DNA of 64,000 nt. Source: Puccinellia tenuiflora. Lineage: Eukaryota; Streptophyta; Magnoliopsida; Poales; Poaceae. The notes beneath the pieces were generated by a model. It worked only from the letters and a program-made list of their open reading frames with translations. It ran no database searches and was not told the origin of the DNA. A program made the translations under genes and the position numbers. The DNA is taken from the NCBI GenBank assembly GCA_012064385.1, contig QRDG01001988.1, positions 186,001-250,000 of the forward strand, read 5' to 3'. Of the stretch, positions 45,803-56,792 are shown piece by piece; within the stretch, counting starts at the first letter, position 1, and each line of letters starts with the position of its first letter.

Positions 45803-47798
45803 TCACTCGTTCTCAACTGCAGGCTTCAATGATTTCAGCCTTGCTTCATGCATCAGTTTGTACACGCTCTTCCCAATCAGGCCTCTCTCTATGGCATGAA
45901 CCCAGAACATGTTCAGTGTCTCCTTCTCGTCCCCATAAGAAGTACACATGCAGTTGTAAATCTGGGGCGTCACGGACAGCTGCTTCTTCGCCATCTCGTT
46001 CAGTGTATCGGAAGCAGCACCCAGCTTTCCTGCAGTCAGCTGTGCATATGCAAGTGTAGCATACACAAGACAGTCGGCTTCTAAACCTTTGCCTTGCATT
46101 TGGTGAAATACCTTTTGCGCAAGATCAACCAGCCCTTTCTTGCAAAGCCTTCGGATCAGAGACCTATACACTGATTTATCTGGTGGAAGGCCTCTTTTCA
46201 TAAGTTCATCAGGAATGAATAGCACTGCATCTGTGTCCTTCTTCTTGTAGAAACCGTCAACGAGCCATGAAAATACACTATAGTTGGGTGAAAATCCTGC
46301 ATACAGATAACATCAACATCATTAGTATAGACTGCTATGCCAAAAATAATCAGTGAAGTACCGTAAAGAGTTAGTCACTGCCTTATTGTACACTGATTGT
46401 TTTCTATTGTGACTTTGTGACATGAGATCACACATTCAAACTCAAAATACTGGTTGGTGGTTAGACATTGCATTCTTTAGTCCTTACAACAAGCAAGCAA
46501 ATTCCACCGATTGAAAGCGCATATAAGAATAAATTTAGAGTACCTGCACCCATCATCTCAAATAAGGCTTCTTTGGCTTCATCTAGCTGTGTGCCCTTGC
46601 AGAATCCATGGATGAGAGCTTTGTAAGTGAACAGATCCAACTGCAACCCTGATTCCACCATCCTCTTTTTGACCTTGCATGCCGACGCCATGTCCCCTTT
46701 CTTGGAGTATGAGTTGATCAGCGTGTTGCACGTCACATGGTCAGCCTGCACCTTCCTCTCATCCATCTCGGTAAGCAACCCATTGACCTCCTTCATCTTG
46801 CCATCCTCACAGAGCTTCCTAATTATCGCATTGTACGTTGCGACACTCGGTAGCACCCCCCTTGCCTCCATCTCCCCTCGCAGCCTGACCGCCTCCCCCA
46901 CATTGCCCGCCCGGCAGTACCCATCAACCAGCGTGGTGTATGTCACAGTGTCCGGCTCCAACCCTGCCGCTACCATGTCCTTCTGGAGCTGCGCCGCCTC
47001 CTTCATCCTCCCCTCCTTACACATCCCGTGGATCACGGTGTTCCAGGTGACGATGTCCGCCTCAACACCCTGGTTCCCCATCCGCTCCCGCACGCACATG
47101 GCCTCGTACTGCATCCCCTTCCTAACGTAGAGCGCGATCATGGTGTTGAAAGAAAAGCGGTCCAGCGGCACGCCGGCCACGTCCATCCTCGTCATGAGCG
47201 CCTCCGCGCGGGCGGCGTCCCCGGCCCTGAGGCACACGTGCAGCATGGCGTTGTACACGTGCGTGTTCATGGCGACCCCGACGCGCGCCATATCGTCGAA
47301 CACCTTGCGCGCGGTGGCCGTCATCCGGGACCTGGCGAGCGTGGTGAGCAGCGCGGTGCAGGCGTGGGCGTCGGGGGCCAGGCCGCGCTTGCGCATTTGG
47401 TCGAAGACCCGGACGGCGTCCTGGGGGCGGGCGGACTGCGCGAGCGCGAGGAGGAGCCAGCTCGGGAGGTGGGGCTCGTCGAGGAGGGAGGGGAGGAGGA
47501 GCGGGGAGGAGAGCGGGTGGTGGAGGGCGAGGTCGCGCAGGAGGGAGCGTGCGAGGGGGTGGTGGAGCGGGTGCTGCGCGAGGAGACGGATGAGGGCGAG
47601 GGAGGCGTCGAGCGGGTGCGGCGGCGGCAGGGCGCGGAAGAATGCGAGAGCGGCGGAGGGCAGCGGGGAGAGGCGGCGCAGGACGTCGGCGAGGAGGGAT
47701 GCGTCCGCAGCCAGGAGGTGGGCGTGCGGGCGGAAGGCGGATTTGATGACGGCGGCGCAGAGAGCGCGCGGGAGGTCGACGCCGGCGGGCGGCGGCAT
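45803..47798 (-). CDS. P-class pentatricopeptide repeat protein, 582 aa, 2 exons (At5g38730-like)
   Basis: Exon 1 is 47798-46544 and exon 2 is 46296-45803; the intron is GT-AG and the split Gly codon joins AG to FSPNYSVFSW in frame. After a helical, Leu/Ala/Pro-rich N-terminus (1-110), PPR motifs of 35 residues run from about 115 to 570. Examples are VYNAMLHVCLRAGDAARAEA, TWNTVIHGMCKEGRMKEAAQ, TYTTLVDGYCRAGNVGEAVR, TYNAIIRKLCEDGKMKEVNG, TYKALIHGFCKGTQLDEAKE and VYRSLIRRLCKKGLVDLAQK. There is no E, DYW or SMR domain, so it is P-class: a sequence-specific RNA-binding protein that stabilises, splices or helps translate organellar transcripts. Length and the single late intron suggest the At5g38730 group. 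The target RNA is unknown. It is transcribed away from the bL9m gene 194 bp away. Confidence 0.92.
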
Positions 47799-47992
47799 CG
47801 CAGCACGGGCGGTAAGCTTGGTAGCAAAAGATTTTTTTTTAAGAACAAAATCGACACATGTTTTCTCTCTCGATATTCCTTAGCGGGCCTGGGCTGGCCC
47901 GGTCCAGCGGGAGAGCATCACCAACACACGCCGTTTCTGCGATCGTGGCAGGCCCTCCCTCCCCCGTCGTCTCCCTCCCTAAACCCTACGCC
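47799..47992. promoter_or_regulatory. Bidirectional promoter between the PPR and bL9m genes
   Basis: Only 194 bp separate the two start codons, so both promoters and 5' leaders lie here. A TGGGCT site II motif (47890-47895) within a GGCC-rich stretch and a telo-box AAACCCTA (47981-47988, directly before the bL9m ATG) are visible. This pairing is typical of plant ribosomal-protein and mitochondrial-biogenesis promoters. No convincing TATA box was seen. Confidence 0.65.
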
Positions 47993-50307
47993 ATGGCCGC
48001 CGCCCGCGCCTCCCTCCTCCGCCGCCACGGCCTCGCCGCCGCCGCCGCTAACCCCTTCCTCTTCTCCGCCCATGGCCTCCGCTACCGCAAGCTCGAGGTT
48101 ATCCTCACCAAGGTAATCGCCCCCTCATCTCTCAGATTTCAACCCGCGATGCTTCGCTTGGCCCGCCGCTTAGTGGTTACACCAACGCGCGCAAATTCTA
48201 CTCATGATCTCCGTCGGCGTTTGTGCTTCAGGGCAATGTTCTTGATTCAGTGAAATTCGTGCCACCTTAGTGGCAGTTAGATAAAAAATCTTGAGCATCT
48301 GTGCATTTCCAACTAGTATCTTGGTTTGGCTGGGCAAGATCATTCACTCATTTGATGTGCTGTTTAGATGTGTGGGGGAAATTAACCTTTGTCATCTTTC
48401 ACTTAATCACTTCAGACGATCGATAAGCTGGGGAAAGCGGGGGAGACGGTGAAGGTTGCGCCGGGGCACTTCCGCAACCATCTGATGCCCAAGATGCTCG
48501 CTGTCCCGAACATCGACAAGTTTGTCATACTCATGCGTGAGCAGCCCAAGGTTCGCCTTTTTCTTCCCTAATAACACGAAATGCACTGCATTCACGTAGT
48601 TTGGAATGTTCTTTCTCAGTGAACAACCATGCTTACCAGCGTAGTTATTACGTACTTTTGAGGCTTGTTTTCCAGTGTTTCGTGAATCAGTTTTTCCTCT
48701 CTATGAATATATGAATTTGTAGGAGTTTTTTAGTAGTTGTTATGTTTTAGCTCTCTGGTAGAATAGCTATATATACAACTCAGTGCTACTTTTGTTCAGT
48801 GTGCAAGTACTGTATGAAGTTATCGAGGTTCATCAGATTTATCGCTACTGAAGTATGTTTCTTCTAGAGTTACTGTGGAATTTTGCAGTGTAATCTAGTA
48901 CTTTGCAGGCTTACAAGTCTCTCGGTTGTTCATATAATATGGAAAATTCTAGCAGTTCACAAGCAGCTTACTAGCTTAGTCTTACTGACTTCTGAGGATT
49001 ATTTTTCAGCTTTTCGTAAATCAACTGCGCCTCTATGAATGAATTGTACGAGTTTTCGAATATTTGTTACATTTTAGCTATTTGGTAGAATAGCCTTACC
49101 TATATTACTACCGTTCAGTGAGAAAGTTGTGTTGAAGCTATTGCGGTTTGTCCAGTTCATCGGTACTGGAAGAGTCGTGGTGCGCTTATTTGCATTGTAA
49201 AGTACTACTTGCAGTCTTACATGTTTCTCATGTGTTTAACCAGCTTTACCAACAAGAAGAGGAGGTGGTTGTCAAAGAAGTCACCAAGGAAGATGATGAT
49301 GCTCGGGTAGGTTGTGCACCGAGTAGTTCTTCTTGTTTTATGAACTGCGGTATAGATTAGAGGTCTATTCAGTTTCTGAAAGCCTGTTTCTAACACTATT
49401 CCAGTTCAGAGTCTTTGTTGGATTTGTTGTCAGTAACGCACTTCAAACCCATTTGAACCATCTGATATTTGAAATATTGAACATATTGTCTTGCAAAGTT
49501 TCTTTTACCTGTCACCTTCTAGCATTATATCTAGATACTGCTTTGTTTTGTTACTGTAGTCCACAGTGTGTTGATGTGCTCTTCTCATATGAGTATAGCC
49601 TTTCGCTGGATCTGTAATGTCCTCCCCATGCTGTAAGTAGAAAGATCCTTCGATGCACACTTAAAGCCACAAGTTGTAACTGAATCTTGAGATCAAACTT
49701 GTTCTTGTAGTTTAGTTAGTCTGGTTAAATATGGGCCTTTTATGTGTTCCCCCGTCACATACGTTGTTTTGTTTTTCACATGTTACTCATATAGTTCTGA
49801 ACTCATCATTTGAACAGGAAGCAGAAGAGAAACTGAAGGAGTATCAAGCAGCAGCAAAACGGCTCGATAATGCTCTCTTGGTTAGTATGGTTCCACCAAT
49901 TTTCCGAGCCCTGCTACAGCATGTTTTAGTTCTTGTTCTTTTTTTTGTTTATTATGTGGAAGTGCTGATCTTTATGTTTGATAGGTGTTGAGGCGGTTCA
50001 TTTCCGAAGGGAACGAGTTGCGCACTCCTGTAACGAAGGATGAAATTGTTTCTGAGGTTCATTTCCAGCTCTGCCATTACCTATATGTTCGTGGGGGAAA
50101 AACTGAACTGTAGGTAGTAACATCTAAACTTTACCAACACAGGTGGCAAGGCAACTCAATGTCAGCATCCACTCAGACAATTTGCACCTGCTGTCACCAT
50201 TGTCATCCCTCGGAGAATTCGAGCTGCCCCTTCGCTTACCGAAGGATATACCACGCCCGGAAGGCAAGCTCCAATGGACTCTCAACGTCAAGATCAGGAG
50301 ACCCTAG
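47993..50307 (+). CDS. Mitochondrial large-subunit ribosomal protein bL9m, 205 aa, 6 exons
   Basis: Exons: 47993-48112, 48416-48550, 49244-49306, 49818-49880, 49985-50056 and 50143-50307; all introns are GT-AG and phase 0. The Ala/Arg-rich N-terminus (MAAARASLLRRHGLAAAAAN) is a mitochondrial presequence type. The bL9 N-domain follows: VILTKTIDKLGKAGETVKVA and PGHFRNHLMPKMLAVPNIDK. It reads like bacterial L9's glycine-rich RNA-binding region. Then comes a Glu/Lys helix (EAEEKLKEYQAAAKRLDNAL) matching the connecting helix, and a C-domain with NELRTPVTKDEIVSEVARQL and FELPLRLPKDI. L9 binds 23S-type rRNA in the large subunit. The ORF is complete and looks functional. It shares its promoter with the PPR gene. 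Confidence 0.93.
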
Positions 50308-52354
50308 GTTCTCCTTCCAAGGTGGTGAATGATGCCTAAAGACCACTGCGGCCTTCAGATCGAGAGATACGCTGAAATAGATCTTCAAACTGAACACCTT
50401 TGCCCTTGAGAATTTTCTTTGTCCCGCCGTTCTCAGGCGGGATGATATGATCCGCCTTCTGTTCCTACAAATTTTAACAAATAGTGAATAATTTGTTTGG
50501 AGTAGGGTTCCTAGTATTGTTGATGACTTTATCACCATATTCTTGACTTGTTAGTGTGCCCAATCCACGGTGTGAAAGGAGAGAGGGATATAAAGAAAGA
50601 AAGGCTGCGATTGCAAGGCATCCTTAGAAAGGAGAGGCAGGGAGTGAAAGCTTCCTTGGAAATGCTCGAATGGCGTCGTCGTCATCATAGGAAAATGGCA
50701 GTCTCCATCACCGTTTTTAATGGGCTTTCGTTGCTCTACGTGTCCTGTAATCGCCTTTTGCTTTGATGGGGAAATGGTCTTTAATTTGCGAACATATATT
50801 CGTTGCCCTCTTATCTGCTCCATTTGACTGAATGGTTATCATTTGATCAATGGACCCTTGTGATGGCTACTGGCAATCATTGTCTTGGTCCTATTTTAAG
50901 ATCCGAGCTGAAATACATTGGCACGAGTGCCAATTGATCTCTGCTTAATATTGTTTCCCATTTTACACAGTATTATTTAGAAAAATTTATCTATGTAATT
51001 ACATGTAGTGTAGGATTATAGTTTGCATCCGAAGTATTAATGCAAAATTTTGAAAAAAAAGGCACTAGTACAAAAAGAAGAGGTAAAAAAAAAATAACAC
51101 TTTGACAGTGTGAAGAACTTTCATGTGGAGCTACCCGGGTCCTACTTTGCTTGAGCAGTGCAAAATACCTTTCCTATGCAGCAAGAGAAAGCTGTAAAGC
51201 AGTAATCTCACCTGCAAGGCATCAGAGTTTGAGAAGCAATATAGAGATGCTTCTTTTGGGAGGAAATAACAGTTCATTAAGGTGTTGTTCAAGCTTCAAC
51301 GGTGCAGCCCTTATGGATGGGATGGTGTCACTTGTGGTCCTAAGAGCTAGTTTGGAGGTCATAATCTTCAGCCTCCCTTCAATAATAGTAAAAGTGTTGT
51401 CAGGTTATACCTATCTATCAGCAAAAAAGTCAAACAAAAAATCGGTCCATGATATGATGTTTTTCTCTTTCCTCCAACTCCTGTCAGCTGATTGAGTTGT
51501 TTATGTGGATAAGTTTAAGTTGCGAAGTTCATGTCACATTACAGAAAAAAAAAGGTGATAATATGAACTTGAGGTCACCATTGTAAGATAGCAGTCATGT
51601 GCACTTGAGCTGCGTCATGTGGTTAAGCTCACCAACCCTAATGCTTGTTTGTGGAGCCAAAAAGAAGAAGAAGAAAAAAAGTTCACCTAATAGCAAGAGA
51701 TATACACACACAAATCAACCTGATAGAGTGTGGAGGGGCCAAGCGAAATAAGAAAGTGAGGTGTACATGTGATGAGGGGCAAACCCCATGTGACACCATA
51801 TGATTCATGCCTAAACACAATATACTACTAGTACTACATCATAATAAATAATTCCTACTAGTAGTTACATTATAGTAGACAAGAGAGGACAGCCTGCTAA
51901 GGAAGTGCCTGGCTACGATACATCCAAATTGAAGCACAGAAGTTTTGGTTAAAATATCTATCTCAAGCCTTCCATGGCAGGACAAGAATGATAGCTCAAG
52001 CCTCAGTTGTGTGGACATTTGTGGTAGACTAGACTGTTGGTGCTGTATTGAAAGTGAAAGACGATGAGAGCCAACAAGACAATCAAAGTGTCACAAGGAA
52101 AACAGGTAACTATTTGCAGCAGTGAGTGTCCAAAAAATAATCTGAAACTTCACACAGAAATTGCGCAAAGGTGAAGGCGCGTTTCATTTGTGCAGACGAA
52201 TACAAAGGACAAAGCGTATTATCATGACACCGAAAGGTAATAGTGATGACTCCCCAAAAATAATTCCATACAAAGATTGTTGGGACAGGCAAATCAGCTT
52301 CAGGTTTCATGAAATACATCAATAGTAGGGTTTGCTTGAAAAAAGAAGTGTGTA

Positions 52355-52424
52355 TTCCCTCCGTCCCATAATATAAGATGTTATACAACCGTAAATAACA
52401 TCTTATACTATGGGACCGAGGGAG
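52355..52424. mobile_element. Mini Stowaway-type MITE (70 bp)
   Basis: Almost perfect inverted repeat: ttccctccgtcccataatat (then aagatgtta) against taacatcttatactatggga (then ccgagggag), separated by about 12 bases, with TA on both sides (52353-52354, 52425-52426). Confidence 0.88.
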
Positions 52425-52511
52425 TAGCACTGCACCCTTTGGATTTTAGGTGGATCTGGCTGCATATTTATCAGATTATGGATTATATTCCTGAAAAAAG
52501 TGAGATTATTC

Positions 52512-52569
52512 GAAGCAATTATCGATGTAGCGACGGGAACGAAGCAATTATCGATGTAGCGACGGGAAC
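52512..52569. repeat. 29-bp exact tandem duplication
   Basis: gaagcaattatcgatgtagc followed by gacgggaac occurs twice in a row without change. Confidence 0.85.
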
Positions 52570-53544
52570 TCTGAAAGCAAAAAAGATTGGATGAGTGAGT
52601 GACAGAGCCATCTCATTTGTCATCTGAAAGAAAGATGTTACTAACTACAAGTCCGCGTCTTTTCCAAAAATGCTCCTTAAAATGGCCGATGAAACAAGTT
52701 GCAAACCCAGAAACAGAAATTATGTTATCAAAGGCCGATGACGACGCTTCAAGAAACATTTCCTTGTTTAAACAGTAGGTATGATGAGGATGCACACATG
52801 TTACCCCTCATCACTTCAGCCTTTGATGAGCTACAGTTCAATTTACCATGCAAATCGGGGCAATGTGTAGTAAATTCCATGTTCAGAGCTGAGGAGAAAA
52901 CAGGATAGAAAAAAACAAGGCTGCAATTTGCAAATCCTTATGTGTGAAAGATACTGGTGCGATGGACCTGACTTGTAAATAGAGGCACATCACATTCATA
53001 TCTACTGTTCGTCGTTGGTGTACTTTTCCAAAGGAAAAACAGCAAAGGAGAAATATCTGATAGAATTAGAATTGTCACATCGACCAGCATACCTTAGTTG
53101 CAGGATGATTGATGCATACTCTGATTGTTTGATTTAGGGATCAAATGTTAATGAAACTTTATTACTGCTTGCCAATTGCCTTCAGTGAAAGCTACAAATT
53201 ACAACAGGACTCGACTGAACTGTGTACATTGATCTAAACAATGATACTATTGTGTTATGTTTTGCTTAGACATTTCTTGTTGATTTCTACTGGCAAAAAC
53301 TTTATTACAAAGAAGAGAGAAAAAACTGAACTTCAATCACAAAGGAGCACAATATGAACAATTAAAAAGCAAGCTTGGGTAAGCTTGGGGGTTAACATTC
53401 TTGGGCATTTCCAATTTCGATTGCTAATGCCTCAAATTGCTAGTATAAATCACAAACCAAGATTTGCTACTACTTGAAGGGATTCAAGTTTGGCAAGATG
53501 AACAATCTACTACAGCTGTACCAGGCTGCTCAGAGCAAAGGGGA

Positions 53545-55143
53545 TCAGCACCTCCAAGCCGACACAGACACGAGCTCCGACCGCTGCCACCAGAGCGCCA
53601 GCGCCGCCTGGCGCTTCTCGACGTGGAAACCGTGGTTGGCCGTGCGCCTGAGGAGACACTCGGCCTGGGCCTCCGCCGCATTGCTGAGCTGCAGCGCTGT
53701 GAACCCGTTGGATGCAAACATTGATCGCCATGGAGGCAGCTTGTCGCCACTGGAAATTAGGCGCTCGGCCCTCGGCCGCAAGATGAACTGCTCGACCTTG
53801 GCCACGACGTCCGGCGACGCGCCGGCGGTGTCCAGCGACTCCACAAGTGCGGCGCAAGACCGCAAGACGTTGAGGGCATGATTTGGGAGCGGCAGGTCGG
53901 CACAGTCGCATCCGTGGTCGACGCACACGACAATGGCGGGGCGGAGCTGCTTCACGACACGGAGAGACGCCGGCGTGGGCGCGAACATCTCTGTGCCGAC
54001 CGTGACGTGGATGGCCACGGTCTCGTCGGGCGCTGCGGATAAGCCCACGGGCGGCGACGGGCTGAAGGGATCGAACGCGACGGCGGTGAACTCGAACGGG
54101 ATGCCGAGCTCGGCGGCGAAGCGCGTCAGGCTCTCCTGGGTGAGGTGGAGCTCCAGGGGGTGCCTCGACCCCGGCGAGACCAATGCCGTGACCTTCAGGG
54201 CCGGCGGTGTCGCCAGCGGCGCGGCGGAGCGGCGCCACTGGTGCGCGAGCTCCTGCATGAGCGGCGGCCAGTGGCCGCCGAAGCCGACGTCGAAGTCGAC
54301 GACGTGGACGCGGCGCGCATCGGCGCCGCCGAGCGCGTCGAGGAAGGCCTGAGTGGACGTGAAGCCGGCGAACTGGACGGTCGGGGACGCGTCCGCCAGC
54401 GCCTTGTGCGCGGCTAGCTTCAGCGCGACGTCGAGCGGGGAGTGGACGGAGCCGGGCAGGACGGCGGACGGCGGGAGGAGGCGCTGCAGGAGCGCGTCCC
54501 GGAGGAGCGCGGCGGCGCGGAGGAGGGGAGGGTGCCCCGGAGGCGCAGGTGGCGAGGGGAGCCGTTGATTGAGCCGCGCCAATATCTCGCGCGCGCCAGT
54601 GGAGTCTCCTGCTTCGGCGCGGCGCGCCGCCTCGAGGAGCTCGTCCACCGCCACCTGAGGCTCGAGATCTTCTTCTCCGGCAGCGGAGGGGACCGGGAGC
54701 GGCTGCGGCTGCGGCGGGAGGAGGAGCTGCTGCGGGAGCTGAGGAAGCGAGAAGACCTCCTCCCGGTGCTGGTGCTGGAGCTGTGGCGGCGGCGGCGGTG
54801 TTAGGAGGAAGGAGGGGTCAAACAAGGCGGGGCCTTTGAAGCCGAAGGCGTCCCCGTCGCCGTCGGCGTACCCGGCGTCCATGATCCAGCGGAGGAAGGA
54901 GCTGTCCTGGTTGTGGGCGGCGGGGGCCGGGGCGGCCATGTCGGCTCCGGAGAGCAGCACGGCGTCCCAGTCCTCGGCGCTGATGGGGGGCGGCTCCGGC
55001 GCCGCGGAGGAGTGGGAGGAGGAGGTCGGCGGGCTCGGGCTGCGGTTGTAGAGCACCGAGGTCGGCTCCGGCGACTTGCCGTGGACTCGCTTGGCGCCGC
55101 CGTGGTCGAGGCTGCAGGACATGGTGGAGCCGGTGGTGATCAT
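53545..55143 (-). CDS. GRAS-family transcription regulator, HAM/SCL6 clade, 532 aa, miR171 target
   Basis: Single exon. The N-terminus (1-160) is disordered, Pro/Gln-rich, with an acidic EDWDAVLLSGADM and SSFLRWIMDAGYADG motif. The GRAS domain spans about 162-532. Leucine-rich region I is VAVDELLEAARRAEAGDSTG (165-184), continuing to about 225. The VHIID core is VHVVDFDVGFGGHWPPL (279-295). Later come TALVSPGSRHP, TVGTEMFAPTPASLRVVKQL, then WRSMFASNGFTALQLSN, and the SAW end VSVSAWRC. A miR171 site covering residues 186-192 (EILARLN) places it in the HAIRY MERISTEM/SCL6-22-27 group, nuclear proteins that maintain meristem cells and control branching and phase change. A Met at residue 8 is an alternative start. 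Intact. Which grass HAM paralogue it is cannot be told here. Confidence 0.93.
   Translation of the reverse strand: MITTGSTMSCSLDHGGAKRVHGKSPEPTSVLYNRSPSPPTSSSHSSAAPEPPPISAEDWDAVLLSGADMAAPAPAAHNQDSSFLRWIMDAGYADGDGDAFGFKGPALFDPSFLLTPPPPPQLQHQHREEVFSLPQLPQQLLLPPQPQPLPVPSAAGEEDLEPQVAVDELLEAARRAEAGDSTGAREILARLNQRLPSPPAPPGHPPLLRAAALLRDALLQRLLPPSAVLPGSVHSPLDVALKLAAHKALADASPTVQFAGFTSTQAFLDALGGADARRVHVVDFDVGFGGHWPPLMQELAHQWRRSAAPLATPPALKVTALVSPGSRHPLELHLTQESLTRFAAELGIPFEFTAVAFDPFSPSPPVGLSAAPDETVAIHVTVGTEMFAPTPASLRVVKQLRPAIVVCVDHGCDCADLPLPNHALNVLRSCAALVESLDTAGASPDVVAKVEQFILRPRAERLISSGDKLPPWRSMFASNGFTALQLSNAAEAQAECLLRRTANHGFHVEKRQAALALWWQRSELVSVSAWRC
54566..54586 (-). promoter_or_regulatory. miR171 target site in the GRAS coding sequence
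   Basis: The plus strand at 54566-54586 reads as mature miR171 itself (tgattgagccgcgccaatat plus c), so the minus-strand mRNA is perfectly complementary over 21 nt. Perfect pairing predicts slicing opposite bases 10-11 of the miRNA. The match to miR171 is from memory of the conserved sequence. Confidence 0.92.
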
Positions 55144-55422
55144 AAGGAAGGAGAGAGAGCGGAGGAGGTGTATGTGCGTGCGGTGGTGTGGCGTTGCGTG
55201 TGTGCGTGTATGTGGCTGCTCCTTTCTTTACCTCGATCTTTTTCTGTCTCTTTTGCTCACTCCCCACCTCCCACCATGGATGGATGGAGATCAGCTCAGC
55301 TGGAGCTGGGTGGTGGGGACCCCAGCTCTGCTCTACTGAGTCAGTGACTGAGTGAAATGAATGGACCAATCATTGAATGCCTTGTTGGACTAATGGATTA
55401 ATTTATGTGATAGTGATACTAC

Positions 55423-56105
55423 GAGCAAGTATAATAGTGGGCTTAGAGCAACTCCAGCCAGCCCCCCAGCAGCTCCCCCAGAGCACCTTTTTGCTCGCCG
55501 GATTAGTAAAAAGGTTAAAATTTCTCCCAGCCATGTCCCCGTAGCCCCCCCAAGAGCTCAAAAAGGCATCGGGGAGGCGCCGGCGAACCCAGGCCAAACC
55601 CAGGGGGCTGGGTTCGGCTTGGGGGCGCCGGCGAAAGCAACGTCCAATTGCTTTCCCCCACGTGGTTAGATTCCTTTTTTCTCTCTCCTCATGTCGTCCT
55701 TTTCTTTGCTTGGGGTGGGCTACGGCTGGGAAACGCACTATATTTTTCCGCCGGCGAAGCGTTTTGGCCCCCCAGGACGTATACTTTTTTATCCGGCGAG
55801 TGGCCTGGGGGCACCAACGGCTGGAGTTGCTCTTATAGCCCGCCTACGTGGCATTTTTGTCTATATGAAGGAGAGAGACATAAAAAAGTAGGGAGAGTGG
55901 GCTCTCATGCAAGAGCCCGCCTCTACGCGTGCTCCTAGGCAAATACAATAAATATGAAGAGAGAGATAGAGAGAAAGAGAGGAAAAATGCTTACCTAATA
56001 GTCAGCTTATAGCCAACACTATTTTATGAGTGATCTTTAATGCTACCTCTTGATGACATGTCACTCTCTTATAGCCGGCATCTGGCTGTATTATTAACCA
56101 TGCTC
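55423..56105. mobile_element. Mutator-like MITE upstream of the GRAS gene, containing a Tourist MITE
   Basis: Left end gagcaagtataatagtgggc; the complement of the right end is gagcatggttaataatacag, a matching inverted end. Flanking 9-mers tgatactac and tactactac agree at seven of nine positions, as for an old Mutator-type 9-bp duplication. Interrupted at 55446-55832. About 300 bp without the insert, no ORF. Confidence 0.6.
55446..55832. mobile_element. Tourist/Harbinger-type MITE (387 bp)
   Basis: Perfect 14-bp inverted ends GAGCAACTCCAGCC and GGCTGGAGTTGCTC with perfect TTA duplications (55443-55445, 55833-55835). GC-rich interior with repeated gccggcga and cccccca motifs, no ORF of note. 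Confidence 0.92.
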
Positions 56106-56792
56106 TACTACTACAAGTTACAGTTTGAGGCGATTATTTTTTACTATTATACTAGTCTATTCAAGATTATTTTTTTATTATACTCTACAATATCATCATA
56201 TCAACCAAATTAATTGTCTGTAAACGACTCTCGTGATACAAATACCAAACACTCTCGTCACTGGGATCAACTGATATTTGTATCCTGTGTGTAGAGTGAC
56301 ATCGCGTTGCAGTTTGAATTTGCCTCCTGTTGCCGCACACCAACGCCGTGCATTTTTATTCTTTGATCGTGCCGATTTGCCTTTATTGGATCAACCAAGC
56401 CAGAGCACACTTTTTTTTTTTTTTGACATGGAGTACACTTTGTTTATCCAACGTCAGACTGTTGAGAAAAGCAAATTTGTTCCTTTTCTCTTGCACCCAA
56501 GACAAAGCAAATCTTACAAAGGATCAGATCAGATAGGGATTAATAGTAAGATCGACCTCTGGTCAACGTTCGTGGCCGGTCAACGTTCTATGCATCAACT
56601 AAAGATGCCATCCGTGGTGAATAATTACAGAAGTTGCCAAATACAAACAAAATAAAAATCGGATCGTCCCTGCAGCATGTTTTTTACGCACTTTTTTCTT
56701 ATCAGGGTACCTAAGGGGATTGTAAGGTTTTTAATGAGGCGGTTTGGTAGCTTAATGTATTTGGGATTTTCAAAAAAAAAAAAGTACGGTTA
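56106..56792. other. Unannotated intergenic stretch
   Basis: AT-rich sequence with no domain-bearing ORF and no repeat I could define. Confidence 0.4.

Larger units (their letters stand above)
50308..53544. other. Intergenic region between the bL9m and GRAS genes
   Basis: Contains the 3' regions of both convergent genes and mostly unique AT-rich sequence. Apart from the small Stowaway at 52355-52424 and the 29-bp duplication at 52512-52569, I found no gene, RNA or clear transposon. Short ORFs here (for example 51151-51495) show no domain. Confidence 0.5.

Noticed and set aside
47028..48116. 362-codon plus-strand ORF opposite the PPR gene
   Set aside because: Antisense shadow of GC-rich PPR exon 1 that also runs through the divergent promoter and the bL9m start in the wrong frame.
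53510..54804. Several ORFs overlapping the GRAS gene on both strands
   Set aside because: Shadows of a GC-rich coding exon; only the 532-codon frame has family motifs. The plus strand reads as miR171 at 54566-54586 only because it is the target complement; I see no foldback for a MIR171 gene.
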